Assembly: GCA_022448925.1 (NCBI GenBank)
Contig: JAKVCP010000004.1
Location: forward strand, 1 to 36,112
Origin: Paracoccaceae bacterium
GTDB taxonomy: Bacteria > Pseudomonadota > Alphaproteobacteria > Rhodobacterales > Rhodobacteraceae
Reading direction: 5' to 3'
DNA length: 36,112 nt
In this document: piece after piece, positions 1-10,117 of the stretch
How positions within the stretch are numbered: the first letter of the stretch is position 1
How the letters are laid out: each line of letters begins with the position of its first letter
Made by a program: the position numbers and the translations under genes
Notes under the pieces: generated by a model
Told to the model about the DNA's origin: nothing
The model's input: the letters and a program-made list of their open reading frames with translations, nothing else
Database searches by the model: none

Positions 1-905
1 GTGAAGATGGGGCCTGGGTTTCTGAGGGGTGGTGGGGCGTTGAGCCGTTTGACTGCCGCGAGGTGATCTCAGAGGACCTGACCCGCGCGTTCTACTACTG
101 GCGTGCGACGAATGTTCATGGGGCGTTTCGGGATGATGCGTTTTCCTTCTGCACCGAGGGGTCTGCCTTTACCATTGTCGGCGACCACGACTGCGAGGGG
201 CGCGGGTATCGCAAAGAGCAGTTTCGCGAAGAAAAGCTGAACGGAGCGACAGACTATTACATCACTCTGACAGCCGAGGACGCACCATCTGGCACGGTGC
301 AGATCCAGGATAGTGCCGCACCGGGCACCTATGGCGAGCCATATTCCGTTCAAGGGCGACTTGAGGGGTGTTTTTACGAAGCTGACGACCTGTACTGCGA
401 AGTTACCGCGGACGGGTGGTTTTATATAGCGCCATCTTATCACCCAACCGGGTCTTGGGTTTTTGAGGGGCTAGAGGCGCTTGAACCCGGCTCTGAGGTC
501 GTGATTCACGGCGACATGGTCAGCGTTGATGGGGTCAACGCCGAAGTCACGATCCGTGAATACGACATCATACGTGTCCCCGTCGCACCACCCGCTGATG
601 ATTTGGCGTGGTTGATGACACACCTGCAGGGTATCTGGACGTCGAATGAGGACAGCGGATACAGCATGATCATCGGCGGCACCCAGCTTGACGAGATCTA
701 TGACAGCAACCTGATCCAGCGGTCTTTCTTTGAATTGCATCCGTCATGTGCGGCATCGAATGGCGCCGGGCCGGTGATCATTGCCTATCCGGAACCAGAC
801 GAGGGGCAGGGGCCTTCATGTTTTCTCGTGACTGAAACGGGGCGCAACAGCCTTGGTTTGATTGATCTTCTCAACAACACCTTGTCGTTCCACTACGCTC
901 AATGA
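1..905 (+). CDS. DUF1036 domain protein, 5'-truncated by window edge
   Basis: The frame is open from base 3 to the TGA at 903-905, so the start lies outside the window; a GTG at 63 is inside the domain and is not the real start. The visible 300 residues open with the second half of a DUF1036 domain (W-V-S-E-G-W-W-x-V-E-P near the left edge, then Y-Y-W-R-A-T and a Cys-containing F-T-I-V-G-D-H-D-C-E segment). DUF1036 proteins are usually exported alphaproteobacterial proteins of unknown role, often with a signal peptide; that part is not visible here. The remaining 200 residues contain several cysteines (for example E-G-C-F and L-Y-C-E-V), which fits a periplasmic location, but I recognise no second domain. 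arsJ follows after 4 bases on the same strand, so co-transcription is possible. Confidence 0.75.
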   Translation, partial: EDGAWVSEGWWGVEPFDCREVISEDLTRAFYYWRATNVHGAFRDDAFSFCTEGSAFTIVGDHDCEGRGYRKEQFREEKLNGATDYYITLTAEDAPSGTVQIQDSAAPGTYGEPYSVQGRLEGCFYEADDLYCEVTADGWFYIAPSYHPTGSWVFEGLEALEPGSEVVIHGDMVSVDGVNAEVTIREYDIIRVPVAPPADDLAWLMTHLQGIWTSNEDSGYSMIIGGTQLDEIYDSNLIQRSFFELHPSCAASNGAGPVIIAYPEPDEGQGPSCFLVTETGRNSLGLIDLLNNTLSFHYAQ

Positions 906-909
906 TGCC

Positions 910-2163
910 ATGACACACGCTCGTATGAAACACGCCGGCGGATTGCTGGCTTACATGGCTGTGACCGCGGCCTACTGGGCCTTCATGCTGACCGATGGCG
1001 CCCTGCGGATGCTGGTGCTTTTACACTTTCAGGCCCTGGGGTTTTCACCGGTTCAGCTGGCCTATTTGTTTGTGCTGTATGAAATTGCGGGGGTGATCAC
1101 GAACCTTTACGCGGGGTGGATCGCGGCCCGGTTTGGCCTGACCGTCACGCTGTTTGCCGGTCTTGGGCTGCAGGTCCTGGCTCTTTTGGCGCTGTCACAG
1201 CTGGATCCGGCCTGGGCGCTGGGCATGTCAGTGGCCTATGTCATGGTGGTGCAAGGCGCGTCGGGCGTGGCAAAAGACCTGTCAAAAATGAGCGCCAAGA
1301 GCGCGGTAAAGGTGTTGGCGCCGAAAGGGCAAGGCGGCCTGTTCAGGTGGGTCGCGATACTGACCGGGTCAAAGAACGCGGTCAAGGGGCTTGGATTTTT
1401 GCTTGGGGCTGCACTTTTGGCCAGCATTGGTTTCACGCCCGCAGTTCTTGTCATGGCGGTTATTCTTGCCGTGATCCTTGCGGCCTGTGTGATTGGTATG
1501 CCGTCGGGTTTGCCGACGGGCAAGCAAGGCGTGAAAGTCACTGAGGTCTTTTCGACCAATCGCAACATCAATTGGCTAAGCTTTGCCCGCGTGTTTCTGT
1601 TTGGGGCGCGGGATGTGTGGTTTGTGGTTGGCATTCCGATCTATTTTTATGCCGTATTGTCCGATGGCACACCCGAGTCCAAACGGGCGGCCTTTTTCAT
1701 GATTGGCAGTTTCATGGCGGTCTGGACCATTCTTTACGGGGCGGTTCAGGCGGCTGCACCCAAAGTGCTGGGGGCGGCGCATCGGTCACAGGCAGAGCTT
1801 GTGATACAGGCGCGACGCTGGGCCTTGGCACTGGCATGTGTCCCTGCGGCGCTGGCGATCTCTGTCTGGTGGGCTGGAGGACCGTCTGGATGGTTGACAG
1901 CTTTGGTGGTTGCGGGACTGTTGATCTTTGGTGCGCTCTTTGCGGTGAATTCGTCATTGCACTCTTACTTGATACTGGCCTTCTCGTCTGAGGATCGGGT
2001 CAGCATGGATGTCGGATTTTATTACATGGCCAATGCCCTGGGGCGGTTGCTGGGGACACTGTTGTCGGGCGCCAGTTTTCAGGTCGGGGGACTGCCTTTA
2101 TGCCTTTTCACGGCTGCTGTGATGGTCTTGCTCAGTTGGGCCGGGGCCAGACGACTTCGCTAA
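910..2163 (+). CDS. arsJ: ArsJ-type MFS organoarsenical exporter
   Basis: A 417-residue, strongly hydrophobic protein of about 12 membrane segments in the inner membrane. It matches the ArsJ branch of the major facilitator superfamily: A-Y-W-A-F-M-L-T-D-G-A-L-R-M near the N-terminus, the G-V-A-K-D-L-S-K-M-S-A-K-S-A-V-K loop, W-V-A-I-L-T-G-S-K-N-A, F-L-F-G-A-R-D-V-W-F-V-V, and F-A-V-N-S-S-L-H-S-Y-L-I with D-V-G-F-Y-Y-M-A-N-A near the C-terminus. Known ArsJ exports 1-arseno-3-phosphoglycerate made by a partner GAPDH. No gapdh, arsR or arsC lies beside it here, so the substrate is inferred from family only. I chose the ATG at 910, 4 bases after the upstream stop; an in-frame start at 862 would overlap the upstream gene, and ATG 925 is an alternative. 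No clear ribosome binding site is visible. Confidence 0.8.
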   Translation: MTHARMKHAGGLLAYMAVTAAYWAFMLTDGALRMLVLLHFQALGFSPVQLAYLFVLYEIAGVITNLYAGWIAARFGLTVTLFAGLGLQVLALLALSQLDPAWALGMSVAYVMVVQGASGVAKDLSKMSAKSAVKVLAPKGQGGLFRWVAILTGSKNAVKGLGFLLGAALLASIGFTPAVLVMAVILAVILAACVIGMPSGLPTGKQGVKVTEVFSTNRNINWLSFARVFLFGARDVWFVVGIPIYFYAVLSDGTPESKRAAFFMIGSFMAVWTILYGAVQAAAPKVLGAAHRSQAELVIQARRWALALACVPAALAISVWWAGGPSGWLTALVVAGLLIFGALFAVNSSLHSYLILAFSSEDRVSMDVGFYYMANALGRLLGTLLSGASFQVGGLPLCLFTAAVMVLLSWAGARRLR

Positions 2164-2203
2164 AAGGCTCGCGCGGCGGGATTTTTCCATTTAGGACGAG
2201 GGG

Positions 2204-3055
2204 ATGAGCCTTTCAGGACATATCGGCGTCGACTGTGGTGGAACCCACTGCCGCATCGCGTGGGAAACTGAGGCCCGCCGCGTTGACTACATCGGGCGAG
2301 GCAGCAATTTTACCGTCAATCCTCGCGCCTGTGCCGATGCGATCATCGAAGCGCTTGGGCACTTGGCGCAAAAGGCACAACTGGCCCCCGAAGATTTGCA
2401 TGATTTGCCGTGTTACCTGGGCGTGGCTGGCGTGCTGACACCCAAGCAGGCCGAACAGCTTGCCACGTTGTTGCCGCTGTCAACGACCCTGATCGAAGAG
2501 GACCGCCGCGCCGCTGTCGTTGGCGCCTTGGGGGCGGGCAACGGATGTTTTGCGGCACTTGGCACGGGGTCTTTTTTCGCACGGGTCACGCAGGACAGAC
2601 TGCGCACCCTCGGCGGCCACGGGTTGGCGCTGGGGGACGAGGCTTCGGCCGCTTGGCTGGGCCGCGAAGCCTTGCGGTGGTCGTTGCATGCGGGGGATGG
2701 ATTGGCCGAAGCTTCGGCCTTGACGCGTGCCCTGCTTGAAGAATTTGGCGGAGCCCACGGTCTGTCGGCCTTTGCCGCCAAAGCAACCTCGACCGAGTTC
2801 GGCAGCCTGGCGCGCGGTGTGACCCGGGCTGCAGGGCAAGGTGACGTTGTTGGCCGGGCGCTTTTGCATCGCGGTGCGGGCTGGATCTGTCGCTCAATTC
2901 GGGCGTTGGGATGGCAACCGGGCGACGTGTTCTGCGCGCCTGGCGCGCTGAGCGCTGCTTATGAGCCGCATCTAGACCCGGATCTGCGCGCAACATTGAC
3001 TCCCCCCAAGGGCTCGGCCCTGGATGGGGCTTTGATCCTGGCGCAACACGTCTAG
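2204..3055 (+). CDS. BadF/BadG/BcrA/BcrD-type ATPase, N-acetylglucosamine kinase-like
   Basis: A 283-residue protein of the ASKHA (actin-like ATPase) fold. The N-terminal phosphate-1 motif reads G-V-D-C-G-G-T-H-C-R, and a second loop A-L-G-T-G-S-F-F at about residues 118-125 is followed by G-H-G-L-A-L-G-D-E-A-S-A-A-W-L-G. This arrangement is typical of GlcNAc/glucosamine kinases in the BadF/BadG family, which phosphorylate amino sugars in the cytoplasm. The length suits a kinase and is near that of the benzoyl-CoA reductase activators, but I do not see the paired cysteines expected of those activators. An AGGACGAGGGG stretch lies directly before the ATG. It follows arsJ after a 40-base gap on the same strand, so an operon is possible. 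The sugar substrate cannot be told from sequence; a role in cell-wall sugar recycling is a guess. Confidence 0.75.
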   Translation: MSLSGHIGVDCGGTHCRIAWETEARRVDYIGRGSNFTVNPRACADAIIEALGHLAQKAQLAPEDLHDLPCYLGVAGVLTPKQAEQLATLLPLSTTLIEEDRRAAVVGALGAGNGCFAALGTGSFFARVTQDRLRTLGGHGLALGDEASAAWLGREALRWSLHAGDGLAEASALTRALLEEFGGAHGLSAFAAKATSTEFGSLARGVTRAAGQGDVVGRALLHRGAGWICRSIRALGWQPGDVFCAPGALSAAYEPHLDPDLRATLTPPKGSALDGALILAQHV

Positions 3056-3311
3056 CGCTGGTCTTCGCTTAACGGTCGGGGTTATGGAAAACGGCGCGTC
3101 GCGACAATGGCAGAATGTGCTTTGGGGGCCGGTCATTGCGGGGCCTCGTTCGGGCCTCTGGCGCCTGTGAAGTATTTGAAGTGTTCCCTGCGATACGAAG
3201 GGTCGGGCTTCCTGCCTTGCGCCATAGCCGGATCGCTGTGATCACCGCCAGACGCGCCGTATGCGCCGTATGCCCCTTGGCCTTTTGCGGCAAGATGCTA
3301 TTTGGCCCGGC

Positions 3312-4418
3312 ATGGCACATCCGCTTTTGATTGGATCAAACATTTACCGCGGCTCGACCTATGGTCGGCTGCATCCCCTGTCTATCCCAAGGGTGCCGAC
3401 CGTACTGGACCTGAGCCGCGCTTTGGGCTGGTTGCCAAGGGCGCAGTACCGGACAAGTCCGATGGCCAAACCGGCTGCTCTTGCACGATTTCACACAACC
3501 GACTACCTGGCAGCACTGAGGCGGGCGGAAACACAGCAGTCTGTTGCGCAAAGCGTCCGCGACAGACATGGGCTTGGAACATTGTCCAACCCGATTTTTG
3601 CCGAGATGTACCGCAGGCCGGCCACAGCTGTGGGTGGTGGCTTTCTGGCGGCGGAACTTGTGGCAGACGGGGGGTGTGTTTTCAATCCTGGTGGTGGCAC
3701 CCATCATGGATTTCCCGACCGCGCTGCGGGGTTTTGCTATCTGAACGAACCGGTCCTGACGATCCTTCGTCTGCTTGAAATGGGCGTGGACCGTGTTGCC
3801 TATGTTGACATAGATGCGCACCACGGAGACGGGGTTGAGGCGGCCTTTGTCGGCTCAGAGAGAGTGCGCGTTATCTCGGTCCACGAAGCGCGGCGCTGGC
3901 CATTCACCGGGGCTGAAACAGAGACAGCCAAGGGCGCGGCGGTCAATTTGCCCGTGCCCCGGGGGTTCAACGACAGCGAGTTTCAGATGTTGCTGCATGA
4001 GGTCATTTTGCCTGCGGTCGACGGTTTCCGACCGCAGGCGATATTCCTGCAATGTGGTGCAGATGCAGTTGCAGAGGATCCGCTGTCGCGCCTTTGCCTG
4101 TCAAACCAGTCGCATTGGTCTGCTGTGGCAGCACTTCAGGGCTTGTCGTCGCGGTTCATCGTCTCTGGGGGCGGGGGCTACAACCCCTGGACCGTAGGAC
4201 GGTTGTGGACAGGGGTGTGGGGCGTGATGAACGGATGTGACATGCCCGACCACCTGCCAGAGCCGGCCCGCACAATTCAAGGCCAACTGTCATGGACCCG
4301 AAAGGCCCGGCCTGCGCCGGCGTTGTTGACAACCTTGGCCGACAGCCCAAGACACGGCCCGATCCATGATGACGTGCGCAGCCTGGCCGGGCGCATGAAA
4401 ACACGTAGATGGTCTTGA
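3312..4418 (+). CDS. Histone deacetylase-family zinc deacylase
   Basis: A 368-residue zinc-dependent deacylase of the arginase/HDAC fold (AcuC or acetylpolyamine amidohydrolase relatives). Catalytic features in order: N-P-G-G-G-T-H-H at 126-132 with the His pair, D-I-D-A-H-H-G-D-G with zinc ligands Asp168 and His170, the third ligand Asp251 in Q-C-G-A-D-A, and the G-G-G-G-Y loop ending at the transition-state Tyr290. All active-site residues are present. I chose ATG 3312 because the protein M-A-H-P-L-L starts the conserved region. An upstream in-frame ATG at 3261 falls in a tandem 9-base repeat (3254-3271) with no ribosome binding site. Bases 3056-3311 before it carry no convincing gene. Bacterial members act on acetyl-lysine, acetylpolyamines or similar amides; the substrate is unknown here. 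The tRNA-Gly gene lies 4 bases beyond the stop on the opposite strand. Confidence 0.85.
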   Translation: MAHPLLIGSNIYRGSTYGRLHPLSIPRVPTVLDLSRALGWLPRAQYRTSPMAKPAALARFHTTDYLAALRRAETQQSVAQSVRDRHGLGTLSNPIFAEMYRRPATAVGGGFLAAELVADGGCVFNPGGGTHHGFPDRAAGFCYLNEPVLTILRLLEMGVDRVAYVDIDAHHGDGVEAAFVGSERVRVISVHEARRWPFTGAETETAKGAAVNLPVPRGFNDSEFQMLLHEVILPAVDGFRPQAIFLQCGADAVAEDPLSRLCLSNQSHWSAVAALQGLSSRFIVSGGGGYNPWTVGRLWTGVWGVMNGCDMPDHLPEPARTIQGQLSWTRKARPAPALLTTLADSPRHGPIHDDVRSLAGRMKTRRWS

Positions 4419-4422
4419 AAAC

Positions 4423-4496
4423 TGGAGCGGGTAACGGGAATCGAACCCGTAACAAGAGCTTGGGAAGCTCGTGTGATACCTTTTCACCATACCCGC
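4423..4496 (-). tRNA. tRNA-Gly (anticodon CCC)
   Basis: On the minus strand a 74-base cloverleaf can be folded by eye. The acceptor stem GCGGGTA pairs with TACCCGC, followed by discriminator T and an encoded CCA. The D stem is GTGA/TCAC, the anticodon loop is TTCCCAA (anticodon CCC), the T stem is ACGGG/CCCGT and the T loop is TTCGATT. The first anticodon-stem pair (C-T) is mismatched and the other four pair. It reads GGG glycine codons. A short T run follows the CCA in the direction of transcription. Confidence 0.93.
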
Positions 4497-4662
4497 CCTG
4501 CCTGACCTGCCTATGTCGCAGATTGGTCACCGTCAAGTCTGTGCGTGGGGATCGAAGCGCCTGTGAGTCAGGGCCGATCTACAACCTGCGGCCAGCGACT
4601 TACTTGAGAGCTGTCAAATCTCGTCGGATTTAGGACAATCTTCGCCCATTTCCGGCCTTGCC

Positions 4663-6249
4663 GTGGTCAGGGACTTGCTTGACACTGATGCAGCAACAAT
4701 AGTCGATGTCGCCAACAAATTCTCAGGGCAGGATGTGAACATGACAATTCCTACGGGCAACCCGATGGTCGATGCCATTTCCTGGGGGGGCGCGCAATGG
4801 GCGGTGCCGGCCTCTGGAAACCTAGAGCTGACATATTTTATGGCCAACGACTTTTTTGTCTGGGAGACGGTCGAGATAGACTCTTACGCTGCCGCCTTTC
4901 AGGCATTGGCCGATGTTGCCGGGTTCTCTATTCGGCAGGTCTTTAGCGAAGCTCAGGCTGATATCGTCGCCCATAGTGTCAATTCGCAAGATATGCAGGA
5001 CTTGATTGGGTTGTCAGGTGTCTTGGGATTTCACGAAATTCCAACCAGCCAGGCGTCTACAACGCAGTTGCACGGCTACTACAACTGGGAAGGCTACAGT
5101 TTGCCCGAGGTCGGATGGGACTATGATCCCGGGGGTCTGGCGGTCGGGGGATACGGATATTTCACGTTCATCCATGAGTTGGCTCATGGTTTGGGTGGCG
5201 CGCATCCGCATGACGATGGTGGCGGGTCGGGGTTTTTCCCGGGTGTCAGAACAGAGTTCGATACGGGCACCAATGATCAGAACCAGGGCTTTTTTACTGT
5301 CTTGTCGTACAACGGGGGCTGGACGGTTGAGCAGAACCCTGAGGGCAACGGGATTGCAGACCATGGGTATAATGCAACACCTGGCGCCTACGATATTGCC
5401 CTTCTGCAATACTACTACGGTGCAAATCTGAACCTGAATAACGGGAACACGACATACGTGCTGCCTGAAACGGGTGCTTTGTCCACCATTTGGGACACCG
5501 GAGGCACGGATCGGATTATCTACAGCGGCACTGCGGATGTGGTGATCAATCTGAACTCTGCCACATTGGACGGGTCGCAAACCGGCGGCGGATCCCCAAG
5601 CTATATCCCAAACACTGGGGCACAGTCTTACTACGGTGCCTTCGCGATCGCGGCAGATTTCATGAATGCGCTCGGCGACGAGGGCGGTGAAACCGGTGTG
5701 ATCATCGAAAATGCCTTTGGTGGGCAGGGCAGTGACCAATTGACCGGGAACGGTGTTGGGAATCGCTTGGTCGGTAGAAATGGAAATGATGAGCTGGTTG
5801 GCGCAGGAGGAAACGACACGCTGAGCGGCGGCGCGGGCTCTGATACGATAATCGGTGGCAGTGCAAATGACCGGCTGGTTGGTGGCGATGACCTGGATAT
5901 TCTGTCTGGCGGCATTGGCAATGATACCCATGTGGGCGGCGCTGGAGATGACAGGATTTCTTCGGGACCCGGGGACCGCGATGTTGTGATCGGCGGGGGC
6001 GGAGCTGACAGGTTCACGTTCAAGCTGGGTTCGGGCAAGGATATCGTGCGCGATATGCAGGATGATATCGATATAATCCGGCTCGATGCAGATCTTTGGG
6101 GAGGCGGCCTAACTGTGCAACAGGTTCTGGACACCTACGCCCGCGACACCGGTGCCAATGTCAATTTACGGTTTGATGACGGTGACATAATGGTCCTGCT
6201 GGGGGTCTCGAATATCTCTGATCTGGCGGATGACATCATCTTTATATGA
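4663..6249 (+). CDS. Serralysin-like RTX metalloprotease (M10B)
   Basis: A 528-residue putative secreted zinc protease. Residues 171-181 read H-E-L-A-H-G-L-G-G-A-H, the full metzincin HExxHxxGxxH signature. After it comes V-L-S-Y-N at 213-217, where serralysins normally have a Met-turn M-S-Y, so Met is replaced by Leu. Glycine/aspartate-rich RTX nonapeptides of the G-G-x-G-N-D type run from about residue 365 to 455 and would bind calcium. The C-terminal 70 residues lack cysteines and end in hydrophobic residues, as expected for type I secretion; no N-terminal signal peptide is seen, which also fits. The frame is open back to 4567, but the first start codon is GTG 4663. ATG 4741, preceded by GCAGGA, is a credible alternative that would shorten the protein by 26 residues. 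No type I transporter genes are in the window. Confidence 0.85.
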   Translation: MVRDLLDTDAATIVDVANKFSGQDVNMTIPTGNPMVDAISWGGAQWAVPASGNLELTYFMANDFFVWETVEIDSYAAAFQALADVAGFSIRQVFSEAQADIVAHSVNSQDMQDLIGLSGVLGFHEIPTSQASTTQLHGYYNWEGYSLPEVGWDYDPGGLAVGGYGYFTFIHELAHGLGGAHPHDDGGGSGFFPGVRTEFDTGTNDQNQGFFTVLSYNGGWTVEQNPEGNGIADHGYNATPGAYDIALLQYYYGANLNLNNGNTTYVLPETGALSTIWDTGGTDRIIYSGTADVVINLNSATLDGSQTGGGSPSYIPNTGAQSYYGAFAIAADFMNALGDEGGETGVIIENAFGGQGSDQLTGNGVGNRLVGRNGNDELVGAGGNDTLSGGAGSDTIIGGSANDRLVGGDDLDILSGGIGNDTHVGGAGDDRISSGPGDRDVVIGGGGADRFTFKLGSGKDIVRDMQDDIDIIRLDADLWGGGLTVQQVLDTYARDTGANVNLRFDDGDIMVLLGVSNISDLADDIIFI

Positions 6250-6251
6250 CA

Positions 6252-6278
6252 GGCCCGGCACCGCACAAAGGCCGGACC
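6252..6278. terminator. Possible bidirectional hairpin between convergent genes
   Basis: GGCCCGGC (6252-6259) can pair with GCCGGACC (6271-6278) with one mismatch, in the 47-base gap between the convergent protease and RamA-like genes. There is no T run, so the terminator call is weak. Confidence 0.35.
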
Positions 6279-6296
6279 GTGGGTGTCGCAAGGGCG

Positions 6297-8339
6297 CTAC
6301 CCGCGCCGTCTGCGTCGCCGCCCGCCTGTATCACCGCCGCCCGCATTAAATCCAACCTGCGGAAGTGTCACAATCCGTGACAGCTCTGGAAACGGATCTG
6401 TGGCGTGGGGAATGGCATTTGCATTGACAAAATGTTCCTGGAATTTTGGCTCGATGGCCGTCTCAACCTTGGTGATTTCGCGCACGACCCGCTCAATCTC
6501 GGCGCGGGCGTGAATGTTGCATAATGCGATCCTAGCGCCGGTGCCTGCGGCATTCCCCGCCGATGTGATCTTTTCAAGCGGTGCATCAGGGATCATGCCC
6601 AAAACCATGGCGTGCAGAGGAGAGATATGTGCGCCGAAGGCCCCGGCCAACACCACGCGGTCCACCTTGTCGACCTGCATTTCGTCCATCAAGAGTCGCG
6701 CACCGGCATAAAGCGCTGATTTTGCCAATTGTATCGCGCGAATGTCGGATTGAGTGACCGTGATACAGGGACCGCCATCCCCGGATCCATCATGCACCAC
6801 GTAGGCATGCGTGCGCCCCTCGGCGACGCATCGTGACGTTCCGGTGGCCTCCATTGATCCGATCAGGCCTGAGGGATCCAAAAGTCCGGCGATACGCAAC
6901 TCGGCAACAGCTTCGATGATGCCGGATCCGCAGATACCCGTGATCCCTGTGGCTGCTGTCTGTTCCCAAAATCCATCTTCATCCGACCAAAGCTCGCATC
7001 CGATCACCCGGAACCGAGGGTCCTTTGTGACCGGATCAATGCGGATTGCCTCGATAGCGCCTGGTGCTGCACGCTGGCCGCTGGTGATCTGAGCGCCCTC
7101 AAAAGCGGGCCCCGTGGGCGAGGAACAGGCCAGAACACGCTGGGTGTTTCCCAGCAGAATTTCGGCATTGGTGCCCACATCAACCACAAGTACAAGATCA
7201 TCCGACTTTCCAGGTTGTTCGGACAGGGCCACGGCGGCGGCATCGGCACCAACATGTCCGGCGATGCATGGAAGCAAGTAGACCTGCGCTGCTGGCCGCA
7301 CCGATGTCAGATCAAGATCCCGCGCACAGAGCGACATCGATTCTGACGTCGCCAGCGCGAACGGCGCCTGACCAAGTTCTACGGGATCGATGCCCAGAAG
7401 CAGGTGATGCATCACCGGGTTGCAGACAAAAACCAGCTCAACAATCAGTGCTGGATCGATCTCTGCCTCGGTTGCGATTTCGCGCGTCAAGGTGTCGATC
7501 GCCTCGCGCACGGCCCGCGTCATTTCGATATCACCGCCCGCATTCATCATCGCATAGCTGACGCGGCTCATCAGATCTTCGCCGAAGCGGATCTGTGGGT
7601 TCATGATCCCTGAACTGGCCACCACATCACCGGTTTCAAGGTTCGTCAAATGCGCTGCAACTGTGGTTGAGCCCAGATCAATGGCCAATCCGAAAATGCC
7701 AGTTTCATGCAGCCCCGGCCAGGCACCAACGAGGATATTTTTTTCCGATTTGTGGTCTTTGTGTAAGGCCACTGTGATTTTCCAGCCTGATTTTCGCAAA
7801 ATCAGTTGCAATTGTGAAAGTGTCTTTAGGTCTGTTGACAGGTCTTCGATGCCCCATTGCTCTTTCAATGCCGTCGCCAGGCGCTCAAAATCGCCGGTTG
7901 GTTCGTGCATGTCAGGCTCGGCGACTTCGACATAGTGCAAACGTGTGGCGGGCGCCATCTCGATCGCCCGGGCGGTGGCCGCCTTGCGGACGACCTGTCG
8001 GTGTACCTGACTTTCCGAAGGGACATCGATCACGACATCGCCCTGGACAGTCGCCTGGCAACCCAGTCGCCGCCCCGTCTTTAGTCCGCGCTTTTGGTCA
8101 TAGCGTTCTTCGACCTTGTTCCATGCCGACAGCGCATTGTCTGCAACGGTGACCCCATGTTTGGGAAATGCGCCGTAGCTGGGCGTGATTTGGCATTTAG
8201 AGCAGATCCCGCGTCCACCGCAGACAGAGTCGAGGTCGACGCCCAGCTGCCGTGCTGCAGTCAAAACCGGCGTCCCAACGGCAAAGCGCCCGCGCTTGCC
8301 CGAAGGGGTAAAGACCACGAGGGGATGTTGGTCGGTCAT
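6297..8339 (-). CDS. RamA-like [2Fe-2S]/ASKHA (DUF4445) corrinoid-protein activator
   Basis: A 680-residue cytoplasmic protein. The N-terminal 100 residues form a plant-type ferredoxin domain with cysteines at 40, 46, 49 and 94 (C-G-G-R-G-I-C-S-K-C, then R-L-G-C). The rest is a two-part ASKHA ATPase of the DUF4445 type: A-I-D-L-G-S-T-T-V-A-A-H, then L-V-V-D-V-G-T-N-A-E-I-L-L and C-G-S-G-I-I-E. Known relatives (RamA and related proteins) use ATP to reduce inactive Co(II) corrinoid proteins so that methyltransferases can work. This makes it a natural partner for the MttB-family gene at 23.0-24.6 kb, although that lies 15 kb away. ATG 8339 was chosen over an upstream in-frame start at 8375 because AAGGAG sits 6 bases before it. 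The C-terminus is odd, ending G-G-D-T-G-G followed by six arginines and a glycine. Confidence 0.85.
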   Translation of the reverse strand: MTDQHPLVVFTPSGKRGRFAVGTPVLTAARQLGVDLDSVCGGRGICSKCQITPSYGAFPKHGVTVADNALSAWNKVEERYDQKRGLKTGRRLGCQATVQGDVVIDVPSESQVHRQVVRKAATARAIEMAPATRLHYVEVAEPDMHEPTGDFERLATALKEQWGIEDLSTDLKTLSQLQLILRKSGWKITVALHKDHKSEKNILVGAWPGLHETGIFGLAIDLGSTTVAAHLTNLETGDVVASSGIMNPQIRFGEDLMSRVSYAMMNAGGDIEMTRAVREAIDTLTREIATEAEIDPALIVELVFVCNPVMHHLLLGIDPVELGQAPFALATSESMSLCARDLDLTSVRPAAQVYLLPCIAGHVGADAAAVALSEQPGKSDDLVLVVDVGTNAEILLGNTQRVLACSSPTGPAFEGAQITSGQRAAPGAIEAIRIDPVTKDPRFRVIGCELWSDEDGFWEQTAATGITGICGSGIIEAVAELRIAGLLDPSGLIGSMEATGTSRCVAEGRTHAYVVHDGSGDGGPCITVTQSDIRAIQLAKSALYAGARLLMDEMQVDKVDRVVLAGAFGAHISPLHAMVLGMIPDAPLEKITSAGNAAGTGARIALCNIHARAEIERVVREITKVETAIEPKFQEHFVNANAIPHATDPFPELSRIVTLPQVGFNAGGGDTGGRRRRRRG

Positions 8340-8585
8340 GCCCGACTCCTTCTTATGCGCGTGTTGGCGCAACATATCGTGGCCTGCGGCAGAGGAAAGC
8401 CATCAAACGGCATCACATTGTCGCAAAGCGTCCTTGGACGCATTTCTCTCGCTCGCGCTTTGATCATGCGCCCAATTAAGGATGCCGCTCCGGGCCCAAA
8501 AGGGGCATGCTCTGCCGGCCAAAGAGGTCAGATCCACACAACACTGCGTTTTCGGGGTTTTCATTTCCGCTGACCCATGAGATAG

Positions 8586-10073
<1,488 letters not shown>

Positions 10074-10117
10074 TTTAACAGTGGGTTGCGATGTGAAATT
10101 GAAGTAAAGGGAAAGCT

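Noticed and set aside
3069-3320. 83-codon minus-strand frame between the kinase and deacetylase genes
   Set aside because: No ribosome binding site, no recognisable sequence, and the region looks like ordinary non-coding DNA containing a small tandem repeat.
5014-5931. 305-codon open frame on the minus strand inside the protease gene
   Set aside because: It mirrors the repetitive glycine/aspartate-rich RTX coding sequence on the plus strand, has no recognisable domain and no plausible ribosome binding site.
5700-6010. Regular repeats that might suggest a CRISPR or satellite array
   Set aside because: The periodicity is 27 bases in frame and encodes RTX nonapeptides in the protease; there are no identical repeats with unique spacers.
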